Below, in pieces: positions 10,501 to 22,700 of a DNA stretch of 64,000 nucleotides (positions are counted from its first letter, which is position 1; each line of letters opens with the position of its first letter). Both the position numbers and the translations under genes were made by a program. The stretch comes from Paragonimus westermani (taxonomy: Eukaryota > Platyhelminthes > Trematoda > Plagiorchiida > Troglotrematidae), in contig QNGE01002355.1 in NCBI GenBank assembly GCA_008508345.1, positions 53,676 to 117,675 of the forward strand. Direction: 5' to 3'. The notes under the pieces were generated by a model, which saw only the letters and a list, made by a program, of their open reading frames with translations, did not search any database and was not told the origin of the DNA.

Positions 10501-12472
10501 CAGTTACATAGACAAAATTATCTCACTAAGGTACCAAACACATGCCAAACTTACCGAAAATATTGACTACTCAGCACTGTCAACTTAGTTAACCAGCTGT
10601 TGTAAATCCTACGTTATTGAATTGTGCGCACCAAGTGACAGCAGGCCAAATGATTTAAAGCACCAACGAGCATTTACTGAATTCTGCCGAATAGGAAATT
10701 TTGATAAACACAAAGTGAGTGCTTTCGGCTTAAGCATTCCTATGAAATTTTCTAACGCCCGTCTCAAGAATGCATTAAGCCTGAGTTTTACTCTCTTCGC
10801 GACTTGTTAACAGTGCACAACCCCACCACAGTGGAGTTCTAAATTCCGCCAACGCTTTCTTGTAACAGCCATGTTGTAGCTTAGCTCAATTCTATTACAT
10901 TGGGTGTGACCGGACTTCCACGCACAAAGACTCAGCTAGGTGTTGTTTCAGAATTTAGTGGGAATGCGAGAAGTGCGTTCGCTTCCGAGTTATGTTTAGA
11001 GTATAATCTAACGAAGCAATGTTTATTCGTATTTATCAGCCAACGTGGTGTGCACAAAGGTGACTGAGGAAATACATCTGGTTGCTGTGGCCACGGTTAC
11101 GCAATGGGTGACGTGAATGCATGCCTGTCTAGTCATTTGTTGCCCCCTGTTTATTTTATATGGGCGATCTCTTTCTTCATGTTTGTTACCGACATGGGTA
11201 GACGATATTCTAATACATCGCAACACACGGTTACTTTCTGCTTTGGAAAAGACTTAGCTGTTGTTATTTGAACGTTATTAACAATTGTTTTTTCGAATTC
11301 GCGCTCATATTAGCTTTTTCAGAAAGAAGCACTGACTGAAACTTCAGTTTTTTTTTCAGTCTAGTCAACAGTGCGTGGGCGCTTTTCATCCTGGAATTCA
11401 CATCCTGGCAACAGTTTGCCTCCGTACATGTGCGCGAGTAGATGAGAATGTAGCTGCCACTAGTAAAGCTGAATACACCCGACTAGTCAAACCAAAACGC
11501 ATTGACGCACGCCTGTCCGATAAATGTGCATGAGTGGATTAACGTGTGTTGAAGCCTGTCTAAGCGATGAATGCTGTGATCTAAGTCCAACTATCAGTGA
11601 TTTCGTCGTCTGGAGCTTGTCCAAGGGGATAATGGAGTTTCACGGAAAGGATGATTAGCGTAGTTTTTACCGCTTTTTCCGGAAGGAGTCTTTTAAAACA
11701 CAGCGACAATTTGCGTTGCGACATTTCTGCATCCTTAAAACTTATTTCTGCTAAATCCACTCAATCTGACTCAAAATTGAGTGAGTTGGAGTTAGATAAA
11801 CAATTCCTTTTCTGAGAAACGGGATGCCCCCAGAATACTGACGTGAGACTCATAGAAACTTTGGATAGAACAAGGGTATATAAATGGGCAACCGTTTATT
11901 CATATAAAACTGTGGAAAATTCAGCTCCACGGTCTCAGTAACTGTCAACTTATACACTTGCGTTACTAAGTTGAAGAATGTGCATCTTATGGATAAACTT
12001 CAATTTCACGTTGGTACTAATTAATTCAAAGAGAGTGTTTCCGTAGTTTTGTTTCGAATGTCTAACCGTTTGTAACCGAACACATTCTGATCACCTGCTG
12101 TTTAAAGAGAGTTAGGGTGAGACGTTCGAAACTCATCTCCGTCTCATCGTGCATCAAATTATGATAGCGTAACAGCGTGTAGCTGGTGTTCACAACTCAC
12201 TATGTATCTTTAGTTGTCTGTATTTTCTCAACAAACTCCATAGTTCGAGAAGTGAGACAAAACTACCCGGAAATAGGGTTTTCCTCTTCACCGCTTACCC
12301 TTACTACTTTTCTGATGAGGTGTACTGCCTAGAGTCACTTGGCACGCACTCAGTAAGTGTTAATATCCACGAAAGACGCAAAACATCTATTTTCCTTAAG
12401 GGCCAGTTTCACTGACATATCAACAGTATTGCTTTAAATGTCGATTAACTCTTGTCATACCTGGTCCTATAA
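7561..12472. other. Long non-coding stretch
   Basis: I see no recognisable gene. Several 60-70 codon frames (for example 8172-8360 and 10622-10810) look mildly protein-like. At 10722 a GTGAGT could act as a donor, but no matching acceptor stands out. It is most simply intron or intergenic DNA. Confidence 0.5.
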
Positions 12473-12753
12473 TCAACTGAGTTGTTTTATACAGAGTTCC
12501 TTCCCAGAAAGAATTAGAAATGCACAAGTTTCAGGAAATATTTGTTCGCGTAAACTCCTCTGAAAACCGCCCAGAAGTTGGTCAACGTAATACGCATGTC
12601 CCGAAGTGTAGCCTTCGAATTGCAATCTAGACACCAAATAATTGACAGAAGTTGTACGACTAATTTCTGCCCAGAATACCTGGGAGTTAGTCGGTGTTTT
12701 AAATGTCATAAGGTAGTCAGGACTCAGACCTGTCACCTGTTGCAGTCTTATGG
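12473..12753 (-). CDS. Candidate terminal exon, unknown product
   Basis: I do not recognise this. Read on the minus strand, a pyrimidine-rich acceptor (TCTTTCTATTTTTAG) ends at 12754 and opens a frame of about 93 codons that runs to a stop at 12473. The peptide is of ordinary composition (it includes GLSPDYLMTFKTPTNSQ), without the Cys/Phe/Leu excess of the random frames around it. A CAG|GT inside it could act as a donor. The length is within chance for this window, so the splice site is the only real support. Confidence 0.22.
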
Positions 12754-12984
12754 CTAAAAATAGAAAGATCGGCCGATTTTCCTCATTTGTTTACGTAGGA
12801 AAGAATTTTATATAGGGATCATAATAACGCGGCACGAGACTTGTATGCTATATCAAAGGCGTGCTCCCAAATGACATTTTTTGCTAACCTATGCTAAACA
12901 GATAGCAGCACATACCTTCAAAGCAAAAAATTCACACACACACAATTTCATAATCAAAAGCCTTGTTTTGTTCTTGATAAACAG

Positions 12985-13062
12985 ATTGGGAATAACACAA
13001 CGTTACGAGCAAGTTGTAATACTCTACGTTTCAACCACCTCGGGTGGCCTTCCTCAGGAGTG
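12985..13062 (-). repeat. Lone PLE family 1 terminus with hammerhead-like core
   Basis: It closely matches the terminal arms of the PLE at 59-60.7 kb: the ACAGATTGGGAATAAC end, then GAGCAAGTTGTAATACTC, then the core. On the minus strand CTGAGGA (13051-13057) is followed by a 7-bp helix II (GGCCACC/GGTGGTT, loop CGA, 13033-13049) and GAAAC (13028-13032). ACGT forms the minimal palindromic helix III, and predicted cleavage follows GTA. One unpaired A sits between core and helix II. Helix I is only about 4 bp. No PLE coding sequence adjoins it, so it is a solo terminus or extreme truncation. Confidence 0.65.
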
Positions 13063-13080
13063 AAAACACTCCGTGAATGT

Positions 13081-14706
13081 GAAACGTGAAACGTTGACTT
13101 TTTTCGATTAACTTTATATTGATAACCAAACACTTATTACTGCATTTCCCAGAGGCAAACTTTAATGGTGCAGTTAATAACGTTAATACGCACCATTAAA
13201 CGAAAACTACTGACAGACTGTGAGAGCATAATCATTCCATGCTAAGAATGAGTGTCATCTTGACGCTCCATTATCAATTACTCACTTTCCCTGTGGTTTT
13301 GCTGACCGTCTAACGAACGACTACAATCTGTCGAACAGATCGATAGGTGTTCTGGCACGCTGGAATGACATTACATAAGTGTATCACGAATTTGTTCAGG
13401 TCGACACTTTCTCGCAGTTAATGTTTTATTCACTTAATCTAGTGATTTCCAAGTTTGCGGACTACGGATTGTTTGTTATTTTAAAGTGTAGCGTTTAGAT
13501 CGGTGAGAGTGAAAAATAAGCTACTGCAAACCTGGAGTTCATTATCACAGTCTAGTGAGAACATCACTGGTGGAAATTGTACTTTTTGAATGAGAAAAAT
13601 ATTTTTTAAGTTGACCTGATATGACTTGATTACAAACTGACCAGTAAGGTGATCATTTAATCCAGAAGGATACCTACCGTACCCGGATTCTATATGGGAA
13701 TTCGCTGCTGGCGATTTGAGGTGAACCAAACGGATCATCACAAAAAAGACCGGTTCAATTTTCCGCACTGGACATGCCAACTTTCAGGTCGAAAAACTTC
13801 GGAAAAGATGCTATAAGTATTTGAAAATTACTCACTGGTGGTGATAGACAGTGTGAATAGAAGTGCCGTCTAACCTCAGCTGTGTCGCAGAAGAACAAAC
13901 GTTTGAAATGACAGGTTACTTTTATAATAAATATCGTTTGATTAATGGCAGAGATGAGTCAAGCAATAAAATGTAAAGGAAGTTTCAGTAGAGACGTAGA
14001 ATGTGGATGAAAATGGAGGTAATAATGAGGGTTGAATTCTGTGCTTGCAATTAGTGAAAACCAGTCATAATTTCAGAAACTATATGGCAATAGGGAAAGG
14101 AAATTTAGGGCTGATTCTCTACACTCCTGTTAAACATAAGTGGATAAATTTAACGGTCTTCTGAGCATCAAGCATAAAATGTCGGACGCACGAAACAGAA
14201 TTCCAGAAGTCTAACAGATACTTTCCCCCTGTTTTTTAATAACACGTTTGCTAACCAAGGCATATAACAAGACACTGAGAAGACTCAGCTCGGTTGAGGT
14301 GTTTGCATTGTGTTTTATTGGTACGGCATTCCCTTGATAATCCAAATGAGTGTATAATTCTTCAGTCTATTGCGAACCGACAAGAACGGGACAATATATC
14401 GGATTAATGCCTATCATTTATATACCATAAGAAAAGCTGCCAGATTGTACGATGCTAACGGGGCGTAAGGAACATGATCCGGTCATGTTCTTTGGAGACG
14501 TCGAGCTCTGAACCGAAACCAGCCTATAACACAACAAATCTAGGAGTACTGCCGCAAAAAATGTGATTTACCAAACGGAAATTCTACGTGTTCTAGTAAC
14601 GAATATATTTATTAAAAATCTTACACCTGCGGAGACGTTTCCATCGGTAAAACAGAGGGCGTGCTTAAAACCGAGTCCAGCAGACATTTGCCAAGGTATT
14701 TAGGAT
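13081..14706. other. Non-coding stretch
   Basis: I see no gene. A 99-codon minus-strand frame at 13481-13780 contains a donor-like GTAGGT but only a weak acceptor, and I do not call it. Confidence 0.5.
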
Positions 14707-14775
14707 GGGCTACCTGAGCTTGGTTAAGGTGTTCAATATTACAACCTGCTTATAACTTTGTGTTGTTCCCAATCT
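14707..14775 (+). repeat. Decayed PLE family 1 terminus
   Basis: It aligns in the plus orientation with the right terminus at 60617-60684: GGCTACCTGAG, then TGGTT, then ATTACAACCTGCTTATAAC, TTTGTGTTGTTCCCAATCT. The GAAAC element of the hammerhead core is mutated away. It is an old relic. Confidence 0.5.
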
Positions 14776-16597
14776 AACCAAAATCGAGATGTGTTCACAC
14801 AACAGACAAAGAGCGACACCCAGCAGAAATAAATTGCTCTCCAACGAAAAACATCTCTCTCCAACAGGTCCCACGACCATTATTATATCGTAGTTCACTG
14901 CCCCCTCAATCGTTCAAAACTGACAGTTTTTAAAGTTTTTTCAGACTTAATTGATTGGCGGTAGACAATAGACTGGGAGCGTTCACACTAATCACCTACG
15001 GTCTTCTGTATGTCGTGTATTTAGTGATGCGTAACACTGAAAGTCCCGACTAATTTATATCCTAGGCGAACCGCCATTTCTCACTTCAAATCACTTCAAA
15101 TTTTCAGAAAAGTTGAGAAAAAATCTTGTAGTAATTTTTCATTCACTACTGCATTTTGTCGACTTAGAAAGACTCGACTCCCCCAAAGTAACACTTAGTG
15201 ATGAGAGTTTCTTTGGTTGAAACCGACTGATGAATAGGGAACCATCAATACTCAAACTTTGTGTCTTGTTTTGCACAGTATAAACGCAGTGCGTAAACAC
15301 AGGGGAGAAGTAGTTAATAATTCATAATTGTTCGACTTGTTTTTTTGACTATTTTGAGGATAAGGAATAGAAAGTTAAGAATAGGCCAATTTCACTAATT
15401 GGTTGTTCGAAAACACTTCAAACCGTTTCACCTATTGCTCAGTGACTGAGACGGCAGAGAGATAAAATCTGGTCCAGAGAGGGATAACTCTCACATTTTG
15501 CAGTAAAACACCTCACAAAAGCTTAGCATTATTTAGACGTTCTCCTGAACCATGGTCAAAGTTTCAAGATAACGGACTCCGTTCCTCTTAAAATACGCCC
15601 CCTGGAGGGAGATTGCGCAGTCACTAACATAAGCCTTCTGCCACACATGCAGCTTAGGAATTAAACGAACTTCATCTGGCCATGTTTTGAAGCTGTATAC
15701 CATATTTTACCGTCGTCCATATGTGTAGTGAACAGTCTTCTGTCTACCTTTTCTGTAATAGCGATAGCCTCATATATAAGTTTATCAATACTGTATAAGC
15801 CATAGTTAAGAATTCTCACTATTACATGTCAGAATTTGATGTTCTTGTGACCTGGGAAACGGACGAGCAACTACCAGTACGGAATGAATCGACCGATATC
15901 CTTTATTCATTCGAAGTAACACTCGAAATATGTAACACCTACCAAAAATTTATTTTGCTGTGGTTCCGGATTTTATTACTCAATACCAACTTGTGCGGTT
16001 AGGTTGCATTTGTTAGAATTCAGAGCTACTCTGAAATGGTTTAATCTTAAACAAATTTCAATACAGTATTGCCCAAATGGCCACAATTTAGATGTGAGAT
16101 CATCTGCATGTATTTAAGATGTACGCCGTATAGCTAGGATTTTATCACTGTCAATTATTGCTGTTACGAGTTTCCGCCTTAGGATACTTTACATCTATTT
16201 CCGAATTCCTGAGTAGGTCGTTATAATTAGCTGCTTTCGGTCAATTTTGATTGGCTTTCAAAATCATAAAATATATGTAAAAAGTGTCCACGAAGATTAG
16301 AACAAATCGACCAGGCCACTACGAGTCACACATATGCGTTGGGTTACGGTTAGCTGGATCGCTTTTGGAGGTACTGACTAATGAGTTAGCGCTACGTGTG
16401 CTTGCTATGTAATACCCGCCCGCCGTTGTCAAACGGTTTACGCCTGCTTGTGCTTCGCATTTTTTGGACAACGAGAAGTGGAATGTAATGCTGGTAACCG
16501 TTACCACATAGAGTAATAATAAAAGCCGCAATCTGACAAATTTTTGCCCAGCATAACAAACACTGTAGATAGTTCGGACTGTTTGGTTCAATTTCAG
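14776..16597. other. Non-coding stretch
   Basis: I see no gene or mobile element. There is a short tandem CACTTCAAAT x2 near 15083. It could be intergenic or the intron upstream of the candidate exon at 16598. Confidence 0.45.
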
Positions 16598-16732
16598 TTA
16601 TTTATTAATCTTGATCCTGTGGAGACTACTCAGGCTAGAAACCAGTGCAAAGTTATTCAGGGTGATGCTCACAATCCATCCTGGAATCTGCCTTGTGGTT
16701 CTCTCAATTCAATCGAATTGATTGCAGGGGAT
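16598..16732 (+). CDS. Candidate internal exon, unknown product
   Basis: The acceptor TGGTTCAATTTCAG ends at 16597 and the donor GAT|GTAAGA begins at 16733. Between them is an open 135-nt segment (45 codons, phase 0 at both ends) of ordinary protein composition, including LFINLDPVETTQARNQCKV. I do not recognise the domain. Both splice signals are good and the exon has a typical size, but a chance match is possible in 64 kb and no neighbouring exon was found to join it to. Confidence 0.28.
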
Positions 16733-19700
16733 GTAAGAATAGAAACAAAATGACGGTTAGTCTTGCTCAATTCAAAGCTGCCGTGTTGCGATTGTTAACA
16801 GCAAAGCAAGCTATTGCCATTAAACTCCATGTCGGGAAAAGACACTGTTTCCCAAGAATTCACCTTAATTGTCGAGAAAAACGGGTTTTTCAATTTCAGA
16901 AATTTGAATGCTTATCACTGTTTTCGGAATTCGAGTTTAGTACTCGCCTATGATTGGTTCGTTCAGTGGCCTAGCCTCAAGGTCACTCAAAGCCTACAAA
17001 TACAGGTGCTGTGCACCACTCTCGCATTCAGGCTGAGTAGCAAATGAAGCCCACATGAAGACCGCCTTTTAGGCATTAGTTGAGGGATTCTAAGTTGTAA
17101 CAGTTGAATTGCATTGCTTGCGCCCTGGTTTCCGATGGCTAATTTGACCTGCTCCGATTATCACGCGTGATTCTCAGTTGTAATCCGTTCTCAAGTTTTC
17201 CACCTAACTGACCATTGCTTTCGATAGGTGTTTTTAATCGGAAAAAACACATTTACTTTCATCCATTCACTCAATGACTTTCACAGTGTGTGGTTTTAAT
17301 TTCCACCGAATGCTTAACTATGATTGAACCAAAACGCTTGCAAATAATCCATTGTCCAGCCGTGTTAGAGGTCTCGAAGCTGCTACGGAGAAGTGGTCGG
17401 TGTGGGTAGTGTAGCCTCACACGTGGTAGACTGAGAGCGTTTGCTAAATCACATCAGTTATCTAACGGATGGTGCTTTCTTTGCAGCTCGTTGAACAACG
17501 CTTTTTGATTTACATTGAACAGATTTGACCGGCATCTTCTTTGATTGGGTCTGCATGAGCTGAGTTTCATAAGAAATCCATTTCTTCAGTGTGGATCGTT
17601 TGATCTGTGTTTGGCTAAACGTTAATGCATTATTAGGCATAACGGACGCGAAAAAGAAACTAGCCCAACCCAACACCTAATATGGTTTCTCATTCTTGAC
17701 GCCATCGAATCCTGATAACGCCATCGACATAGAAACACTGAGACCGCCGTTATTAGACCAGGTTTTGCAAACACTCACTGAAGACAGTGTTTCGTATTAA
17801 ATACTCTAGGAAAACTTTTGCTTACAGCTGTTCATTCGCACTAATTGTGTGTGGAAATGGTGCATTCACCAAATCCACACATGGGCCGTGACAACATCTA
17901 GGGCGAGGGAATCACTTTTTACACAACCCGTGTATCAGCTTCTTGTTGAATTTCTTGTCAATCAATTTGTCGATCGTTTTTCATCATGCCTGATTTGTTC
18001 TGTTGTAACGTTGCTCGTTTACATTCAGCTTGCTAGCATGTGCGGTCTACTGCATAGTCACTATTCTTGATGATACCCCCTTGGTACATTAATGACAGTG
18101 AGCCCCAGTTGAACCGAATAAAACGTCACAGGCTTTCTCATGCACAGCATCTTTCCGAACAAATAATATGCAATTGGTGCAAATTTAATTACCGAATTAC
18201 GGAGAAGATGTTTCGTTATGGCATATGATCTAAGCGACTTAGTTCCAACGTTTACATCCACAAGGAGCACAAACGAGTCAGTCCGTCGAGTTCAGTCCAA
18301 TAGGCTTAGCGTTCTACTTCCAATAGGATGACGTCCATCAAATGAATGAGCTATGGTTCCTCATGCTGTTTTTGTTCTCTGGCACCCTAATCAATCGATC
18401 AGGCTGGCTTGTCACAATGTTACCCGAATTGTTACTTTGAGTACTTTACGTATAGATGTAAAATAAGCCCCCTTTCTGCTCCCAACTAAACCCAATTTAT
18501 AATGACATTTTGTATATCTGTTTAATTCGAGTACAACTCAGCCGTCACTCCGCATACATTCCTCTTGCTCAGTTTTGGTGACCGCAATGTCTCATGTTTT
18601 GCGTGGCAACTGAGTGAGGGATACACGAACAATAGAAACAGAGCCACAAAAACCCGTCTGTAAAGTTTTTGCTGCCATCTAATTTGCGCTTGCTTTGATG
18701 GGACGCGATAGTGTGGACACGTTCACACTTTACGTGCTTCCGATGACATACTTTTGTTGCTCTATATCCATGATAATACCCTAGGACGTGAGATAATTAT
18801 ATGTGATTCTGCTTACGAAAACCAGCTCTAGAATGAAATACAACCGAACACCAGACAAAGTCCAAGATCCTGGTCTTCTCTTGAAATGCAGGTGGAAGCA
18901 AGAAAATAACGCAAATGAGAGAGTGGAACTGAAACCGGTTGCTGCTTGCAACTTGTTTACCGCTTCTCCAGGGACGGCTCGTTCAAAAGGTGATGTTCTT
19001 AACATCCAACACCATTCTGAGCGCAACGGACTGGTAGCTTCTTTGCACTGACCGGCTTCGAATGTAGTTACTTGTAGTATGCTGTCTGGTTTTATAAACA
19101 CTATCCTTCACAAGTCACTTGCTCCAGGACAAGCGCAGAAATCACTTGGTAACACGGCTCACGAAAGATGATCCATTCAAACAAACGCGTACAGTAGACG
19201 TACAAAATGTACTTCAGCACACTGAACGATAACGATTTTAGAAAAGATGTTAAATAGGATCCCTTTAATATTTAGGCGTAAAAATTGAAGGACCGGTTGG
19301 GTGAAGTTCATAGTAATTTTTACGATGGAATCAAAAGAACAACATAGACTGACAACTTTTTAAAATACTAACGTATCATTGGCAGAAAAAGACGGGAAAT
19401 TTTTAAGAAGCAAACGGTATAGCATGAATAATAGCCCTGCGTGAGAATGTTTCGTTGACAATGCCGCTTGAATTTGCGAAGATAGAAACGCTTTACATGA
19501 TGTTAAACTGCCATACCGCGTTACAAATACGGCTATACTGACATAAGCGTACTGTAATTGTGCTTACTGATTTCGCTTCTTTCGCAGTAATCGCTCCAAT
19601 GTGTTTACTTTCAACGCCAATTGTGAATGCTTTGTCGTGGCTGACAGACTTTAGAAGAAAAATTGATTTCGGTATTGTGACTTCGGTATTGTGTTTCTTA

Positions 19701-22700
19701 AAATCGAATGATCAAATCAGCCTTCACGCAGCTGCACTATGACCATAACAGTCCACTCTGATCCTGTAAGACACATATTTGTGGATTGGTCGGACAGTTC
19801 GGGCACAGATTACGAATTATCACTCAGATAGTAAGGTATCAAACAAGATTGTCCCTTTGGGAAAACTGAAGTGTAGATCTGGAAAGCTAAACGTGCATTG
19901 CATAGTTTCAACAGTCAACGTGTATCATCGTAGAAGGTAACCCATTTTAGGGCCCGGAATTATCACGTTTATCCAGCGTTACCGGAAGTTGCAATAATAC
20001 TGACCGAAAAGAATCTACTTGCTCGATGCCATTTTCATATCTGTTACAGGGAGACAATCTGGTAGGATACAGCTCTTCTAGCTGTGCATGAACTGTGAAA
20101 CGACACACTAGCTCATTTCACCACAAATATAACCTTTTTTCTTAGTAGATCAAACTAAAGCATAACATATATTACAGTGCTTATATAGTCCCATGTTTCC
20201 GTTGTTTGTTACAAACGACAGCGGCCGACAGACGATGACGCAGAAGTGATACTGTAGTCTCAAAGGTTTGTTTTGGATCGACGACTTCTTTTCGACAAAT
20301 CAGTTCATGCATAAAACATCAACACCGTTAGTATTAATCTAAAATCGTTCGACTACCTCTATTTTATTCAAAATCAGATAAGTCTGTTCAAAACTACACA
20401 AAGTTTTCACCCATGGTTACTTAATCAACAAAATAGTTGAGGTCACATAAATGAAATGCGGAATGTTTTGATCGCGAAGCCATATGTCGTCATAAACACA
20501 CAACTATTGTTCCAATAGAAACTACAACAGAGACCAGCCAAAGGAAATTGCCAAATTTCAATTGGTTGCATCTTAACCAATCAGGAACTAGTATGTAAAT
20601 AGGTGTCGTATAAGCTCTTCAAAATACTCAATGAGTAATGGAAAATCACATCTGTATCCGCATAGCAGTCTAAAGGTTAGCTATGGCTTTGCAATAACGG
20701 ATTTTTGAATGATAAGTTTGGTTGTTAATTTGTCCATTATTATTCCTGACTTTCTTTTCAGTGGACAAGCAGAGATAGTCATATTATTCCTTACGTTTTG
20801 TTAAAGGTGTGCTTGACATACGTGCGTTTATTTTTGACGTTAAATTAAAAAATAGAGTGAACGATGGTAAATACAGTATTGTTTCATACCGCACTGTGAT
20901 TTTGCTCGTTAGAAATAGTGACTTTCTAAACATCTCTTCAGAAATTTTATGCTGATCGCACCTGATAGCCGTCACTTTTGGGTTTTGTTGAAACTCTTAT
21001 TCTGACGTTTTGAGAAAAATCATTGGATTACAGGAAATTAATGTGTAATACTATTGGAATCGCTTCTACCATGTTTTTTATGATATTAGTCAAGTGTTCA
21101 AGTTTTAGTATTGGTAGGCTAGACCAGGTCCCGTTTCACACACCAGCCTTCGGTGCGTAAAGATCACCGTTGAGCAGTCAATCAACACACGAAATCTCAC
21201 GGTGAAACCAACTACAAAAAGTCATATTCGCAACAAGGATAAAACGATCAATGAGAGTTGTATTGTCTGCCATGAAAGAACAACGGATTAGTGTGCGAGG
21301 TGATGGTCGGAAGACAGCACATTTTGGATTTAAGTTGTGACAGTGTGACGGAGGTTAACAACTCTTCAAACACAAAGTTGAGCAGCATCGTCTGCTGTAT
21401 TGATTGGCTATGCCTTATAAGGCCAGCTGTCGCTTTTACTCAGAATAAACGGTTTGTGAAGAAATCGTATTCCGTTTCACTGTAAATGGTTCCGATTTAT
21501 TTTCTGCAGGTTTGCTAATAAATACTTCTGAGTAACCACTACGTAAAACATCTCTTGGGTTTCAATTCTACATGGAATATTAAATATATCTGATATTGTA
21601 CACAGCCAGGTGACGGTACACACAGTAAACTAGTCCTACACACCACTGTACAAATAACGACACAATTGAGGGATTACTGAATTACTGCTGGATTTTTTCT
21701 ACTTAAACCAAGTGCCATCACATTTGAAGTTGATAAGCTGGCAACTAATTGAACTCGGGATACTGCCTACAGAATAAAAATGTTTGTACTTGAAAAACTC
21801 TCATGAACAGTCACAAAAATTAACTTCTTGAAAATTGCTATCGGATGGTTTCCCTTCTGAAGAAGTTACTATGGAATGTTTCATCGTTTTTTTATCAAAG
21901 GGCATTACAGCTCGTTGATTTGCCTTCGACAACAGAACCACCTTGAGAATAGGTCTGAGCTCAGGTCACTCTATTTTCAAGAGAGCTATGAACCAAGTTG
22001 CAGCTTCATGCCCTCTGACATCTTTGTGTACTTCATGAGTATGTGAGGTTCAGATGTTCCAATGAGGTTTGGATATATCGTACTGCTGAACACAAATGTG
22101 AAGCCTACGCCTAGCCAACAGTTGACCATTTGCTGTCAATGACTGCAAGATGACCGCTGTTAAAAAGACTGTAGCGTGCTGCTACAAGAGCAGCAATCCT
22201 GTTCACTGTCCTGTTTTCAAGGCAGTATTCTCACTATCGTAATCATGGGTACAACACAACTACCATTGAACGCCTATCGTTGAATATTTTCCCCCTGTAC
22301 ACCACCTCAACTCTGAGCTCGTTATTCCACCACCTGATTGTATCGAATCATTTAAACATGAGCCTCATCTCGTCACCTACTTCCTAAAGTTCTCAAGCAG
22401 ATACACACGTTTGAAACGAGAGGCGAAAGTGTCACTACCATGTGTCCTTAATTCAACCTGGTCTAGACGTTCTTTAAAGCATGTTATCAAAGTTTTTAGA
22501 GCCAGCGTATTGTTTATTTCTGAATAATTCGTATTAAGAGTTAGTAGGCACGTTCTTCTGGTTCCTCGCTGGGATAAAATGATTGGTCGTTTTCTCTTGT
22601 AGTCATTAACGCATGAGACACAGGAAAGCACACACTGACTTAGGAAGTCGTTCGCCCAACTCTAGTAAGCCAGCGCTCATTTGACTGAACGTTCAAAGCT

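Noticed and set aside
13481..13780. 99-codon minus frame with GTAGGT donor
   Set aside because: The acceptor is weak and the composition is unremarkable.
18781..19101. Overlapping open frames on both strands, each with a possible splice site
   Set aside because: The strand is ambiguous, no domain is seen, and the length is within chance.
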